DNA of 64,000 nucleotides. Source: Aporrectodea caliginosa. Its lineage: Eukaryota; Annelida; Clitellata; Crassiclitellata; Lumbricidae. The stretch spans positions 1,669,455 through 1,733,454 of the forward strand of contig JACEVL010000469.1 in the NCBI GenBank assembly GCA_020284085.1. Reading direction: 5' to 3'. Made by a program: the position numbers and the translations under genes. Below, in pieces: positions 34,436-43,716 of the stretch. Each line of letters starts with the position of its first letter. The first letter of the stretch is position 1. The notes beneath the pieces were generated by a model, which saw only the letters and a program-made list of their open reading frames with translations, did not search any database and was not told the origin of the DNA.

Positions 34436-34780
34436 TAGGCAGAGGGTCAAAATCCAGAGAGTCAGGCAGGCAGATAAAGATAAAGCGTAGCTTTAACAGC
34501 CCTGCTCTCGCCAGATGTTATCCAATGCGCTATCGGGAGCTATCACTAGGTCTGTGAAACTATAACCACATTGAAACGCTTAAAGTACACACTTGTAGAA
34601 GCCTCTGAATCACAGGATTGACAGGTTGAAGAGTCACACAGACAGAAATAACTTGGAACCGCATTTTTTTTTAGCTTGCAATGTTAATTTCCAGCCTCTT
34701 GCTGGCCTTGCATGTCACGTCCTTGTCAAAGGCAAACGTGGCGCACACATCTTACAGGTGTATTGTTTTGCTAGGAAAGC

Positions 34781-34987
34781 ATGCCTTCAAAGATGAAGTC
34801 CCTAAAAAGATTAGAATTTCACTGGTTGCAGTTTCGTGGCGTATTAAAACAAAAGGTACCAGGAAGATATGTCTTGAGAGTGTTGTCAGTTATAGGTCTC
34901 ATCGTCGTAGTTTTATGGATTCGTCGCTACTTGAACAAACCAGTATTTTTCACTTCAGCCATCAGTTGCAAAAGTAAGATCGCTCAG
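34781..34987 (+). CDS. First coding exon of a type II membrane protein
   Basis: 69 codons: a basic cytosolic N-terminus (MPSKMKSLKRLEFHWLQFRG), then one membrane span (YVLRVLSVIGLIVVVLWI, residues 30-47), then RRYLNKP and a lumenal stem start. It ends exactly at CAG/GTGAGT (34988). A polypyrimidine acceptor (TTTTTTTTTAG) ends at about 34676, so this is an internal exon with a short 5'UTR. The layout is that of Golgi glycosyltransferases and sulfotransferases, but the catalytic exons were not found to the right in this window and the family is unknown. A longer ORF in another frame (34681) lacks these splice features. Confidence 0.6.
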
Positions 34988-36099
34988 GTGAGTAGGATTT
35001 TATGGCTATGATTGTTTGTTATGGTTTCAAGAATTCATTATTATAAGCATGTCTCTGCGAACTCCCTAGAGCTAGTCCTTAAAACCATCCTTTTCAGCCG
35101 TGGTTGGGTCGGGAGCGCTCCTGAGTAGTAACCTTGAAGGGGCGCTATATAAATCTTTGGAATGAATGAATGAACTCCCACCATGGGGCAAGGTAGCTGA
35201 ATGGATAGAGAGCTCGGCAAGTAACGCTGAGAGTACGGGTTTGAACTCAGACGGATACTTTGTAAGGACCTTGAGGCTTGAGCAAGTCCTTCAACACAGT
35301 TGCTCAGCGCCATCGATGTTCTGTTGTATGGTCACGAGTGCACTGCCGAAGTTTGGAAGGAGGACAATATCAAGCACGCTAGTCTTGTATTGTAACTTTT
35401 TCTGACAGTAGATCACGTTCGTTGACATCTGGTGTATATTTGTGGTGAGAATTATTCTTCTGAGTGTTGCAGAAGTTTCAAATTAGTTACAGAGTAGGCT
35501 AAACAAAGGTGCCTTTCAGATGAAGGTAAGGCTACTTGGTACTATGCTTCACTCTGTGAAACTCATGCANTAAAATTAATTAGCCTATTCTACTTCAATA
35601 AAGTGTCGATCATTACGAAAGATAAACGTGTGATCAAGATTGTCATGTTATATCCTGAATATTTGGTGGTTTGTTGTTTTTGATAATTTTATGGTATTTT
35701 TAATTCTGTTCTTAGCCACCTAAATAAATCAGTTTCATATTATAGATTGCGCATTCTTATATTTCTCTAAATGGAGTATATTTGCTTAAATCACTGAAAT
35801 TTTGGTAAATGTGCATTTCAGCGAATTGTATTGATAGTGGCGGTAGAGTTCTATTTTACCGTATTTTATTATGACAATGATTTTCATGATAACTGTAATG
35901 AATCCAGTATCCATTTAAGCAAGATTCTGTTTACAGGAAAAATTATTTCGATCAATTCAGCTTCTATTTCAACACATCAATGTTTTCATCAATCCCACTT
36001 CCATTTCGGGAAACAGTTTTTCTGTCAGTCACACTTCTATTTAAGCTAAAATTATTTTCATCAATCCCACTTCTATTTAGCAAGAATTCTTTTAATCTT
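34988..36099. other. Intron-like stretch with LINE tail, SINE, an N and a short minisatellite
   Basis: 35060-35175 is the 3' end of the CR1/L2-like LINE (GGGGCGCTATATAAATCTTT, GAAT tail). 35185-35380 is a SINE. 35570 is an ambiguous base. 35930-36095 is a patch of the roughly 39-bp degenerate minisatellite (ATCAATCCCACTTCTATTT). The rest is A+T-rich and unassigned. Confidence 0.7.
35185..35380 (+). mobile_element. tRNA-derived SINE, type II
   Basis: Head AAGGTAGCTGAATGGATAGA with a decayed B box (GGTTTGAACTC), body AAGGACCTTGAGGCTTGAGC and GTTGCTCAGCGCCATCGATG. Directly follows a LINE 3' end in the same orientation. Confidence 0.7.
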
Positions 36100-36275
36100 A
36101 TACCGAGTTGCCCAAGGACACTTGGATCTGGGTGCAAATCCGAGGCATCGGCGATGTAAGATGATGGGCCTACCCCAGAGCCTTGAACAACGCTGGCGTT
36201 GATGGATGCAATGGTTGATTTCAGCCTGGAGAAGCATGTCAGGTGTTTTCTATCTTGCAAAAACTTGTATTCGAC
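36100..36275 (-). pseudogene. Inverted fragment of the LINE reverse transcriptase
   Basis: The minus strand reads LQDRKHLTCFSRLKSTIASI and VVQGSGVGPSSYIADASDLH, the same residues as the plus-strand RT at 37760-37890. It joins at its left edge to a short plus-strand piece (TACCGAGTTGCCCAAGGACA) that also occurs at 36658. A rearranged copy, inactive. Confidence 0.8.
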
Positions 36276-36384
36276 CAACGCTGACTCGCCAATGCAGAGG
36301 CGAGTCATTTACGACGCTGATTTAATCGTCTGGATGAGAGCGAGGTCAATGAGAGAACTGGTCTTATCCCTCTAGTTAAAAAAC

Positions 36385-36770
36385 CAATAAGGGGTCTGAA
36401 CACCCTTGACCGGCTCTTTGTCTCTGAACCTTGCTATCCGATCGTCAAAGTACTTGCCTCAGCCTCATAAACTGACCACAAAGCCATTGTTGCAACCTCT
36501 CAAAAGACGCTGATCGGAAATAACAAGCGCCCTCAGAGGGTGGAGTTTAGAAGAAGATCACCTCAGCAACATGCTGCCTTCCTCCGACATCTAGCCACTG
36601 CTGATCTCAAAACTGCAAGCGACCATTCTGGTCCACAGTTGGCTTGGGATTGTTTCTACCGAGTTGCCCAAGGACATTTGGATCTCTTCTACCCCATCCA
36701 AAAGATCAAAATGACCACGGCTGATCCATATTTTCTAACGCCGACAACTAAACATTTACTGCGCAGAGTG
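36385..36770 (+). pseudogene. LINE endonuclease C-terminus and linker
   Basis: GLNTLDRLFVSEPCYPIVKV is followed by a stop, then TDHKAIVATSQKTLIGNNKR, an APE-type endonuclease end (S/T-D-H motif). The linker includes LAWDCFYRVAQGHLDLFYP and TADPYFLTPTTKHLLRRVKD, which precedes the RT in jockey/CR1-like elements. The in-frame TAA makes it non-functional. It breaks off where the zinc-finger remnant starts. Confidence 0.72.
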
Positions 36771-36784
36771 AAAGATATTGAAGA

Positions 36785-36935
36785 AGAAACATTTTGTATT
36801 GTGTGTGGACTGTGGAGAGTCTTATAAGGAGAACTGGGCACAGTGTAAAACATGCAAATGCTGGTCGCATGAAGATTGCGCAGACTTAAAGTCATCCACA
36901 TTTCTACTTCTGTGACAATTGCCAGCCTTTGGCTA
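36785..36935 (+). pseudogene. pogo/Tigger-type transposase C-terminal zinc finger remnant
   Basis: Reads FVLCVDCGESYKENWAQCKT then CKCWSHEDCADLK and, after a one-base shift, FYFCDNCQPLAKE and stop. The pattern C-x2-C, W-x2-C-x2-C-x2-W-x-H-x2-C, F-x-C-x2-C is the PHD-like finger ending many pogo/Tigger-like transposases. No DDE domain precedes it; the LINE linker does. Confidence 0.5.
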
Positions 36936-37525
36936 AAGAATAGCTTCTCAAGTGAATGAAACAGTAGAAATAGGCCTAGTTATGGCTACTTTTCCCTTGA
37001 AACCTGGTCTTGGTGTTTTTTTTGCCTTAGGCATAGGCCTAGGCCCTTATTGTTTCTTAATGGTTAGTCTATAGTCATTTTAATCTTAGGCTAATCGTTT
37101 AAAACGTTTTTATTAGTCTGCGGCATGGAAACATTGCATAGCCTAACTGTTCAAAGTTTAAAATATGATAGCCTAATTAATTTCAAGAGGTATGCTAAAC
37201 CTCCTAATCATTTAGACCTTTTGTTGTAAAATCAAAAAGTTTTCTATAATGTGTCGCAGCCTTGTTTCATCTCTACATTGATGGTTCATTTTACACGACC
37301 ATGCGTGTAATATGAGCCACTTTACGTATTTTGAAAAAAATTCGTTAAAAATTTATTTGCACAGATTAAGGAATCATTCCTTCATATTTCGCAACAACTC
37401 ATGCCAAGTAATGCATGCAATAAATAAACTACACGTTCAATAGCTTCTGTGCTCTAAAATAGTAAAAGTTTCTTAGGGGTCCATATTAGAAGCCCTTCCC
37501 CTATCCGTCCTTCACCTCCCCTCCA

Positions 37526-38621
37526 ATGTCTACCTTACTTGCCGATCAATACGCCTTCCTCCCCACTGGCTCAACAACTGCTGCCTTGATTTCCATCCTC
37601 CAGGCTGTTACAGACCTCCTATCAACAAACGACTATGTCACGTTGATTTCCCTAGACTTTTCAAAAGCTTTTGACTCTGTGCGCCATTCCACCTTTGCAC
37701 AAAAGCTTTCCCAGCTGGAAATTCCAGATCATATCTACAATTGGCTGGTAGAATTTTTGCAAGATAGAAAACACTTGACATGCTTCTCCAGGCTGAAATC
37801 AACCATTGCATCCATCAACGCCAGCGTTGTTCAAGGCTCTGGGGTAGGCCCATCATCTTACATCGCCGATGCCTCGGATTTGCACCTAGTCAATCCTCAG
37901 AACTTGATCAGAAAGTATGCGGATGACACTTATTTAATTATAGGTGCCTCCATGAGAAGTTCCACTCCGCAGGAGTTGGAAAATGTATCGGAATGGGCCG
38001 TGAGGAACAATCTACGACTGAACGAGAGCAATTCCCAGGAAATGATCATCCACCGTCGACGTGTCAAAGGAACATCTGACCCACCTACCTTAGGAATCGT
38101 GAGAGTAACATCAATGCTTATGCTCGGAGTGACAATTGCAAACGATCTCAATGCTTCTTCCCATGTAAACAGGATTCTAAGTGCATGCTCTGGTTCGCTC
38201 CACGCTCTCAGAGTCCTCAGGGCACACGGTCTCCCTCCGACAGCGCTCCATGAAGTTGCACCGTGCAACTACCATCTCTCGCCTTCTCTATACCTCCCCT
38301 GCTTGGTGGGGATTCACCACCACAAGCGACCGACAAAAACTCCAACGTTTCTTGCAAAGGGCCAAACGACTGGGCTACCTTCCTCCTCAACAGCAGGATT
38401 TAGACAGAATGATGGAAGAAGCAGATGTCAAACTCCTGCTTGCGGTCAACCGGAACTCACAACATGTGATCAGAGGCCTCATTCCTCCGACCGTTTGTAG
38501 GCCTTATGCTCTGCGCCCTAGACCTCACGAATATGAACTCCCAAAAAAGATGACCACAATTTCATCTCTAGGGTTCTATATCGTACCATTCGAGATGTTA
38601 AAATTTAACTCTCAATCCTGA
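37526..38621 (+). pseudogene. LINE reverse transcriptase (jockey/CR1-like), frameshifted
   Basis: LADQYAFLPTGSTTAALISI, then motif A LISLDFSKAFDSV, a motif B-like VVQGSGVGPSSYI and motif C RKYADDTYLI, then EWAVRNNLRLNESNSQEMI. The frame shifts near 38250. The second frame continues ISRLLYTSPAWWGFTTTSDR, QKLQRFLQRAKRLGYLP and RPYALRPRPHEYELP. The region between motifs A and B seems shortened. Possibly linked to the endonuclease piece 0.7 kb upstream, with the finger remnant and unique sequence in between. Confidence 0.88.
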
Positions 38622-39098
38622 CTATAGGCATAAACTTCTAGTTTTTAATTTCATTACTTTCATTATCTCACGTAAACAAGTTGCGGTATTTCAACTTTGT
38701 ATTTTAATAAACGAAATCTACTATGGACATAGGTAAACTTCTTAGGCTCAAATACCGACGTCAAGTAGGCCTACGGCGTTGAAGACATTAAAATAACTTA
38801 GCGACCTCAACTACGGGATTACCCACAAGAGAAATAATGAAATACGGTAAAATACTCGGCCTGTGTCACGAAATAGAGTACTCCCCATTAGAATTATATC
38901 ACCTTGGCGAAATGGAGTATCCGGCCGGATGAATCTGAACGGGAGGAACAAAAAGTATCCCCATGAATCGTACGAGATCATCCTCCATTCAAAAACTATC
39001 TTCTGCAACTTAATTACAAATTATTTTGCAATTTAAGTCAATTTAAAACTATGTCAGTCGTGGTCATGTGCAAAGTCATATCCAACTGATTGTTGACA
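38622..39098. other. Unassigned A+T-rich sequence with one end of a TIR element
   Basis: 38753-38823 (AATACCGACGTCAAGTAGGC to CAACTACGGGATTACCC) matches the right end of the TIR family at 39099-39588. Nothing else recognised. Confidence 0.5.
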
Positions 39099-39588
39099 CG
39101 TAATCCCGTAGTTTAGGTTGGTAAATTATTCCATATGGTCAATTTAACTGGAAGTGGGATTGATGAAAAAATGTTTCCCTACATGGACGTGGGATTGATG
39201 AAACCTTTTCTGTCTTAAATAGAAGTTGGATTTATCGAAGAAATGTTCCCCGCAAATAGAAGTATTGATTAAACTAAATTTTTGATTCAATAGAAGCTGG
39301 ATTGATTAAAATAATTGTTTCATAAGTAGAAGCTCGATCCATGAGAATAGTTCTTTCCTTAAATAAAAGTTCCATTGATGCAAATTATTTGTTGCTTACA
39401 TAGAATTTGGTAATTTGTTTCATTAAATGGAAGTTGGATTGATGAGAACAAATTTAAGATGAAATGGAAGCCGGATTGATGGTTGTTATCACGGACATAC
39501 TGTAAGTAGACTGCTTACTTACCAACGTCAAGTACGGCATTGAAGACATTAGAATACTTTACCAACTTATATAAACTACGGGATTACG
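39099..39588. mobile_element. TIR element with internal degenerate ~39-bp minisatellite
   Basis: Begins CGTAATCCCGTAGTTTAGG and ends with its inverse CTACGGGATTACG. Left and right subterminal parts (TTGGTAAATTATT / GAATACTTTACCAA) are also inverted. The interior is about nine decayed units of the type GGAAGTGGGATTGATGAAA. Copies at 40888-41375 and 56410-56735 share the layout. No ORF. Confidence 0.8.
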
Positions 39589-39649
39589 GTTTACCTTGTT
39601 GCACTGTCTAAAAGTTAGCAGATTCTCAGACTTGCGCGTAATGCGCGTC

Positions 39650-40375
39650 GTCTTCAATGCAATAATAATAGGCAGACCCAAAGGAACATAAGGTTCCGCT
39701 AGCAGGGTCACCCTAGTTTCATCATTCATTAATCTAACAGTATTTTGTTTTAATATTCATCATTTACAACAGTACGTCTTCAAACAATCCTTGTTATGGT
39801 GTCCATAGTTATTCTTACAGGAAATAAAACAATCTTCAAACAACAAATGCACAGTTAACTAGTAGCATAAAAACAAAGCAATGCATACACAATCCATGTA
39901 GTAAATCTTAAACAGTTGCAGTCAAAAGGATAACTTTTAATTTACTTTTGAACTGATAGACTGTTGGTAGACAAGTAAGTTCTGTGGGCAGGAAGTTCCA
40001 AAGCAGCGGTCCGTATGTGCTGACGCTATGCTGCCTAATATTGGTGTGCACACTTCTTTGGTGGTAAATGCTTGATGATCTTGTTTATAGGACTAATGGT
40101 CGTGTACCTCAGAATTTTTATAGAACCAGTGGTCAAAGTTTGATAATATTTGGCGCGAATGAATTTTGTACATAAATAGCGCCACTTGCAGCTTATTAAT
40201 GCATTCGAAAGGTAGTATTTTCATGTTCAGGAATAAAAGTTTGGTGCTAGCTCTGTAGGGTACATTACATATGATTCGAATAACTCGCTTCTGTAAGGTT
40301 GTTAGCATGGTCAAGCGCGTATGGTAGGTAGAGGCCCATGTGAGATTGCAATAGGACATAATTTATACGGATATA
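39650..40375 (-). pseudogene. LINE 3' end with RT C-terminal fragment
   Basis: Minus strand: YCNLTWASTYHTRLTMLTTL, QKRVIRIICNVPYRAST, INKLQVALFMYKIHS, then in another frame YGPLLWNFLPTELTCLPTVY and FKSKLKVIL. This is the C-terminus of a LINE polyprotein, from a family different from the GGCGCTATATAAAT-tailed one. Frameshifts and stops; inactive. Confidence 0.8.
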
Positions 40376-40703
40376 CTAAAGAATAATATAAATTTACAAG
40401 TATATATCGTGGAGGAGATGTCGAACACGAGAAATTATGCCTATATTTTTTATATCTTTTTAGAAATATCGGTTATATGTTCTTTCCATGTTAAGTTTTT
40501 GGATCAGCAAAGGAATAAAGGTAAAAGTGTATTTTAGTGTATTGAATTATTTGCCGTTGTAGCATTATTATTTTTTATTAATCCAACTTCTACTTTGGTG
40601 AGAATCCTTCTTATCTATCCAGCTTCCATTTGGGCAAGAATTCGTTTAATCAATCCAGCTATTTAAAGCAGGAATTTTTTTCATCAATAATACAATACCA
40701 CTG

Positions 40704-40862
40704 CATTTGATATCGCCCTTCTTCCAAAGGTGGCCCGCAGCTCAGAAGTGCACACGCCTCGGCGGCGCAGATGCAATTATACTGCAGAGCAGTACTGTTG
40801 TGCGTGAAGAATTTGCTCACGGTCCCTACACAATAACCGCCCTGCACGCACGTTACAGTCGG
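40704..40862 (-). mobile_element. tRNA-derived SINE, type II, decayed
   Basis: Minus strand carries AGGGACCGTGAGCAAATTCT and AGTGTGCACTTCTGAGC..TTTGGAAG, as in the copies at 4443 and 35185. The A and B boxes are weak. Confidence 0.55.
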
Positions 40863-40887
40863 CCAATCAAATCACAACAGGCGAAGC

Positions 40888-41375
40888 GGGTAAACCCGTA
40901 GTTTAGGTTGCTAAATTATTTTATATCGTCAAATTGAAATGGAAGCTGGATTAAGGAAAAAATTGTTTCACTAACTCGAAGTGGGATTGATGAAACTATT
41001 TCTGTCTTTAAATAAAAGTTGGATTGATGGAAATAATTTTTACCGTAAATAGAAGCTGGATTGATGAAACTTAGGTTTTGATGCAATAGAAGCTGGAATA
41101 ATGAAAATAATTGTTTCCGTAAGTCGAAGCTGGACCCATGAGTAAAGTTCTTTGCTTAAATAAAAGTTCCATTGATGAAAACTATTTTTCTGGTTAAATA
41201 GAATTTGGGTCATTTTTTCATTAAATGGAAGCTGGATTGATTAAAAAATTTCTCGATGAAATGGAAGCGGGATTGATTATAGTTATGATAGACATAGGTA
41301 GAGTGCTTACTTACCAACGTCAAGTAAGCATTGAAGACATTAGAATAATTTAACAACCTAAACTACGGGATAACC
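40888..41375. mobile_element. TIR element with internal degenerate ~39-bp minisatellite, copy 2
   Basis: Begins GGTAAACCCGTAGTTTAGGT, ends CCTAAACTACGGGATAACC. Interior units such as GGAAGCTGGATTGATTAAA. It ends with the shared AACGTCAAGTAAGCATTGAA block. Confidence 0.82.
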
Positions 41376-41548
41376 TGCGAGGCGTATAAGCCTAAAACTA
41401 GTTAGGTCCTACAATATGCCACAAAAGTCCCTATATTAATTTTATAACAATGAATAGTTAGGTTCACTAACCACAAGGTAGCAGTAAACGAACAGAAGCA
41501 AATTTAGCGAAAATTACGCCAAAGCGATCATAGACATTGACTACAACA

Positions 41549-41966
41549 TTTGTATAGCAAGGAAGACAAGAAGTAGTAAATGTTGTTGTATGTCGCTCCT
41601 TTCTAGTTAAGGTCAGCAATGTTCTGCTTAACAAGAAGGTGTGTTGTCACCTATTTTTAAATCTGGTGTTAATGTTTCGAACTGGTGTTGAAACAGAGTT
41701 AAGAGAGCTTGACGGGAAAGGTTTTGGCCTGACGAGGCGTTAAAATCAAGTCTCGAGTTGTATTTAGTTAAGGTAGTTTAAAACCGCACCAGGTTTTCTA
41801 TCTCTTGTCGTTGGTTTCGGATTGTATGGGACATGCTGTATATTTTTCTTTGATGTATAGCATTTGTATAGCAAGGTAAGAGGCTCAAGAAGTAGTAAAT
41901 GTTGTTGTATGTCGCTCCTTTCTATGGTTAAGGTCAGCAATGTTCTGCTTGACTAGTTGGCAAGCG
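41549..41966. repeat. ~97-bp direct repeat 317 bp apart, at the edge of LTR element B
   Basis: CATTTGTATAGCAAGG through GGTCAGCAATGTTCTGCTT occurs at 41549-41641 and again at 41866-41961. Between them, 41816-41841 (GGTTTCGGATTGTATGGGAC) matches the extreme 3' end of the LTR. A rearrangement therefore disrupted the downstream edge of element B. Confidence 0.8.
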
Positions 41967-41974
41967 ACTGGTGT

Positions 41975-43716
41975 TATATTCCTACCTATATGGGTTGCTA
42001 GGCCATTAGGGTTTCCGTACTATTATTCTACGCCGATTTGGCCAGACAGAAGAGATGTATTCCGGGGCACCCGTGCACTGGCTCCCCTTCCTATCCTCCT
42101 CCGCCTCCATCGGTTGTGACAAGGTGGGTTATCCGAGGGTGGGTTCCCGTAGCATCCGGTCTGGTTGCAAGTAAGTGGCCAGACTTACTCGTGGATCCGC
42201 TGCTATCCGAAACCTGAGGTCTCCCCTTAAAGACCTCCATTACTTACTTGCTTAATTATAATCTCTAATTCAACAAACAAGACTGCTTCTCGTTTCATGC
42301 TTATTTCAACACATACAATTAGTCGTTACAACGCCTACACATTTATCAATCCATCTGAGCTAACAACACTTTAATACCATCAACGATAGTTTCATCTCTC
42401 ATGCGCATCAGCCAATACATGTTAAGCTCTTCCATTCATCAGACTAGCGTAATACACTTTATACCATCAGTAATCATCCATGCACAACCATCAACCGTTG
42501 TCATATCTTATACCATTGAACAGTTCATGCATTCATCCAAAGTTCAGACACCTGTCTACTATCTGTCCAATTAGAAGTCGTGCACGGTTATACTAGTCCC
42601 AAGTTAGCCTCTTAATTATTATATACTCTGTCGGGTCATAAATTGGCTTTCAGACTGTACCGTGACCTAGACAGCAGGGTCTAAGTTCGTCTCTGACGTC
42701 GACAGGTGAGCGCAGCAGACATCCGTCGTCGCTGTGGCCGTATACCACCGAGCTTGGCGTCGTTGGGTTGTTTCCCTCGATGTCGCTCCCGATCGTAAGA
42801 ATCACATATAGAATATCCAGGATGATCACTCCGTTACACAGTGCAGAGCGTATCCGTTCCACTTTCATACAGAATACACGGACAAGCGCCGTCTTCCTTC
42901 AACCGTCGTTCCTGTTACACATCATATAATCGCAGATCCACGCGTCGTTTACGCGTAGTATTTCCTCGTATTTCACGTATCACACGGAACCAGGCTCCTT
43001 GCCTTATAACTTCACTATATCCATCACACGAAGCTCACGCAGGCGTCGAGGCTTGAATCTCAAGGACTCGAACCCGTGGCTTAATCAATACGTGTAATCC
43101 AATTGCCTCAGCAGAGCGAGTTTCTTACTCCAGCTCACGGTCAGGCCTTCGGTTAACTGCCGTCTTCTTCATCGAGCGATAGCCTCCTCGGCCGCTCCAA
43201 GCGATTCCACGTACGCGTAACAAGGGTGAGTTTCTGTCTCACCACGGACAGGATTCACGTCGACTGTCGGTATAATCCATACTTTACGAGAGCGGATCCC
43301 GTTCTACACGGCTCCCGGGCATCGTTCCTTCCAGAGATATCCTTGGCTCCTGGTTGACTGCTTCATCCTCGGCTGCCGGCGCGTCCGCCCGAGGCAGAGC
43401 TCGGTCGGAGCTCCCTTGCTCCTGGTTCGATTCTTCTTCTTCGGCGGCTGGAAAACGACTGCGTCTCTGCTACAGCGCACGGCCGTTTTAATCATCGCTT
43501 CGCCGCACGGTGGCGCCACTTGCCGCACGATGTCGCTAGTTGGCCTCTTTGCTATTGGTCGAGCGCTCGGCTGCTGCCGTGCGACGCAGCCTGCATGCGA
43601 CGACTCCCTACGTCCTCTTCCTCCTTCTCTCTCTTTCTGGCAGCGCTAGAAAAATCTCTGTTGAATTATCTCTGGAGCTACATAATTCTAGTGGGGCTTG
43701 GTAGTAAAGCCTCACA
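41975..43716 (-). repeat. 3' LTR of element B
   Basis: Inverse of 32582-34435 from the GC-rich unit onward (one unit copy only). CCAAT box GACCAATAGCAAAG in the U3 (inverse, near 43555). Its 3' terminus is displaced by the local duplication at 41549-41966. Confidence 0.86.
42650..42868 (-). CDS. Conserved 72-codon ORF in the 3' LTR of element B
   Basis: Same 72 residues as 28784-29002. A third-position change (ACT to ACG) is visible relative to element A. Confidence 0.33.
   Translation of the reverse strand: MKVERIRSALCNGVIILDILYVILTIGSDIEGNNPTTPSSVVYGHSDDGCLLRSPVDVRDELRPCCLGHGTV

Larger units (their letters stand above)
27586..34504. mobile_element. hAT-like element hosting LTR element A, TSD CTCTCGCC
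   Basis: Termini are CAGGGGTGCAAAAC (left) and the inverse of CAGGGCTGTTAAAGC (right), with 8-bp TSDs at 27578-27585 and 34505-34512. Without the LTR element only about 200 bp of left arm and 70 bp of right arm remain, so it is a MITE-sized hAT derivative. Both arms contain GATAAAGCGTAGCT. It was itself entered by the LTR retrotransposon. Confidence 0.8.
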
